Origin: Collinsella sp.
GTDB lineage: Bacteria; Actinomycetota; Coriobacteriia; Coriobacteriales; Coriobacteriaceae
Length of the DNA stretch: 7,524 nt
Direction of reading: 5' to 3'
NCBI GenBank assembly: GCA_019419455.1
Contig: DXZW01000036.1
Location: 4,719-12,242, forward strand
Shown here: in pieces, positions 6,323 through 7,524 of the stretch
How positions within the stretch are numbered: the stretch's first letter is position 1
Layout: each line of letters starts with the position of its first letter
Made by a program: the position numbers and the translations under genes
The notes under the pieces: generated by a model
Seen by the model: only the letters and a program-made list of their open reading frames with translations
Database searches by the model: none
What the model was told of the DNA's origin: nothing

Positions 6323-7261
6323 TTATTTAGCAGAGACCTTGCCGCTGGCGTCCTTGACGACCTTCATGGCAGAGACGGGGATAAAGCCCTGCTCCTCGAC
6401 GAGCTTGCCCTGGACGTCGTCGGAAAGCATGAACTCCAGGAAGGCCGTGGTGGCCTCGTCGGCGTCCTTGGAGCAGTACATGTGCTCGGTAGCCCAGATC
6501 TTGAAGGAGTCGTCGGTGACGTTTGCGCTCTTGGGCTCGACGCCCTCGACCTTGATGGCGTTGAACTTGGAGTCATCGAAGTGCGAGAAGTCGAGGTAGG
6601 AGATGGCGTTATCGGTGCTGCCCATCTGAGTCTGGACGTCGCCGGACTTGTCGAGCTCGGCGTCGCCCTTAAAGTCGACTGCCTCGTCGCCAAAGACGGC
6701 AGCCTCGAAGGTGGCGCGGGTACCGGAACCGGCCTTGCGGTTGAGAACGACGATCTTGGCGTCGTCGCCGCCGACCTCCTTCCAGTTGGTGATCTGGCCG
6801 GAGAAGATGCCCTTGAGCTGCTCGAGGGACAGGTCGTCGACCTTCACGTTCTTAGAGACGACGGGACCCATGCCCACGACGGCGACCTCGTGGTCGACGA
6901 GGTTCTTGACCTGGTCGGCCTCGAGCTTGGTCTCGGCGAAGACATCGGAGTTACCGATGGTGACGGTGCCGGCGGCAACAGCGGTCAGACCTTTGCCCGA
7001 ACCGTTGCCCGAGCCGGAGACGGAGACGTCGGGGTTGGCATCCATGAACTTCTCGGCAGCGGCCTCGACGAGAGCCTGGAACGAGGAGGCACCGTCGTAG
7101 GTCACCTCGCCGGAGACGGACTCGGCAGCAGCGGCGCTACCCTTGTCGGCGGCGTCGGATGCGCCTGCGCCGCCGCAGCCAACGAGACCGAGACCGACGA
7201 TGCTGGCAAGACCACCAGCAAGGCCGAGGAACTGACGACGAGAATAAGCCTGATCGAGCAT
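6323..7261 (-). CDS. pstS: Phosphate-binding lipoprotein PstS
   Basis: A 312-residue extracytoplasmic binding protein that captures phosphate and hands it to PstC-PstA. The N-terminus combines a twin-arginine motif (SRRQFLG, R8-R9), a hydrophobic stretch (12-27) and a lipobox LVGC with C29 as the lipidated residue, so it is expected to be exported folded and anchored to the membrane. A Ser/Ala/Gly linker (30-50) follows. Phosphate-site elements are visible: GASSFQ (57-62), GSGNGSGKGL (83-92), NSDVF (104-108) and RKAGSGTR (175-182). I chose the ATG at 7261 because GAAAGGA (7267-7273) lies 5 nt upstream and the signal peptide begins there. Longer in-frame starts at 7279 and 7342 would bury the signal and run through a leader hairpin. 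First gene of the operon. Confidence 0.96.
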   Translation of the reverse strand: MLDQAYSRRQFLGLAGGLASIVGLGLVGCGGAGASDAADKGSAAAAESVSGEVTYDGASSFQALVEAAAEKFMDANPDVSVSGSGNGSGKGLTAVAAGTVTIGNSDVFAETKLEADQVKNLVDHEVAVVGMGPVVSKNVKVDDLSLEQLKGIFSGQITNWKEVGGDDAKIVVLNRKAGSGTRATFEAAVFGDEAVDFKGDAELDKSGDVQTQMGSTDNAISYLDFSHFDDSKFNAIKVEGVEPKSANVTDDSFKIWATEHMYCSKDADEATTAFLEFMLSDDVQGKLVEEQGFIPVSAMKVVKDASGKVSAK

Positions 7262-7266
7262 GATCT

Positions 7267-7273
7267 TCCTTTC
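7267..7273 (-). promoter_or_regulatory. Ribosome binding site fixing the pstS start
   Basis: GAAAGGA on the minus strand, 5 nt before the ATG at 7261. The upstream ATG at 7279 has no comparable site, so the shorter protein is preferred. Confidence 0.75.
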
Positions 7274-7286
7274 GTACATGCGAATC

Positions 7287-7303
7287 GCGGGCACCCTGCC
7301 CGC
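7287..7303 (-). repeat. Leader hairpin just before the pstS ribosome binding site
   Basis: Perfect 6-bp GC stem, GCGGGC (7287-7292) and GCCCGC (7298-7303), with a 5-nt loop. It ends about 14 nt before the Shine-Dalgarno sequence. There is no T-run after it, so it is not a terminator. It may protect the 5' end of the mRNA or affect initiation. Confidence 0.5.
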
Positions 7304-7340
7304 TTTGCTGTTTGGAAAGATACGACCCCGACCGGGCGAC

Positions 7341-7359
7341 AACCGCCTTATCTGCGGTT
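7341..7359 (-). repeat. Second leader hairpin upstream of pstS
   Basis: Perfect 6-bp inverted repeat AACCGC (7341-7346) and GCGGTT (7354-7359) with a 7-nt loop (AGATAAG on the gene strand). It lies 80-98 bp before the pstS start and may be near or just inside the 5' end of the transcript. Confidence 0.4.
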
Positions 7360-7404
7360 TCTTACGGGCATTTGATAGACCCTTACCGCAAGCGCGGCCC
7401 AGCC

Positions 7405-7465
7405 TTTACAAACGAATAACAATCCCCACCCAAGCATGGCGCGCTTTTTACACCAATAAAAACAG
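7405..7465 (-). promoter_or_regulatory. Candidate double Pho box upstream of pstS
   Basis: On the gene strand 7405-7422 reads TTGTTAT-TCGT-TTGTAAA, two TTGTnA-like heptamers with the 4-nt gap and 11-bp period of PhoB boxes (E. coli consensus CTGTCAT-N4-CTGTCAT; 5/7 and 4/7 matches). On the other strand the same bases read TTTACA-N5-ATAACA, which also fits the TT(A/C/T)ACA repeats bound by B. subtilis PhoP. A second, looser unit at 7447-7465 (CTGTTTT ... TGTAAA) lies 42 bp away, four helical turns. A weak -10-like TATCAA (7372-7377) lies downstream with no -35, as expected for an activator-dependent promoter. This is inference from pattern only. Confidence 0.5.
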
Positions 7466-7524
7466 AGTTGGGGGTGCGGACGATTTCTTGGACCGCGCCT
7501 AGGCGTATCCAAGCTTCCTGCGGT

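Noticed and set aside
5275..6330. Plus-strand open frame opposite pstC
   Set aside because: Antisense image of a hydrophobic protein, full of Asp, His and Arg; no domain.
6104..7375. Plus-strand open frame opposite pstS
   Set aside because: Low-complexity Gly/Asp/Leu/Val product that mirrors pstS codons and runs through its leader.
7496..7505. 10-bp palindrome CGCCTAGGCG
   Set aside because: Perfect but short, GC-rich and far upstream of any start; expected by chance at this composition.

Overview
The window looks like chromosome of a high-GC actinobacterium of the Coriobacteriia, probably Collinsella or a close relative. This rests on the GC-rich coding sequence, the protein style and the kind of intergenic hairpins, not on any search. 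All seven genes that can be supported lie on the minus strand, so the biological reading order runs from high to low coordinates.

From right to left: (1) a 263-bp upstream region (7262-7524) with two candidate PhoB-type boxes and two leader hairpins; (2) a compact high-affinity phosphate importer operon, pstS-pstC-pstA-pstB (7261 to 3601), with pstC/pstA and pstA/pstB overlapping and a strong intrinsic terminator at 3508-3544 directly after pstB; (3) an intergenic stretch with a second, unusual hairpin; (4) a two-gene unit made of an ABC-F ATPase of the Uup type (3395-1536) and a Cof-type HAD phosphatase (1529-759), 6 bp apart, closed by a terminator at 700-735; (5) an AT-rich regulatory stretch (603-675) with repeated operator-like motifs; (6) a short DtxR/MntR-type metal-dependent repressor (570-181); (7) about 180 bp at the left edge with hairpins and no gene I can support.

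PstS is a lipoprotein that captures phosphate outside the membrane, PstC and PstA form the channel, and PstB supplies ATP hydrolysis. No phoU follows pstB inside the window. The Uup-like protein is a soluble ATPase, not a transporter. The HAD enzyme is probably a cytoplasmic phosphatase of sugar phosphates or similar small molecules. The repressor probably senses Mn2+ or Fe2+ and may control its own promoter.

I see no mobile element, CRISPR array, rRNA or tRNA. The gene content is ordinary. The points worth a second look are regulatory (paired boxes before pstS, repeats before the repressor, a word-swapped hairpin pair) and a few protein details: a hybrid metal site, a Tat-type lipoprotein signal on PstS, and a changed Walker B flank in the ABC-F protein.
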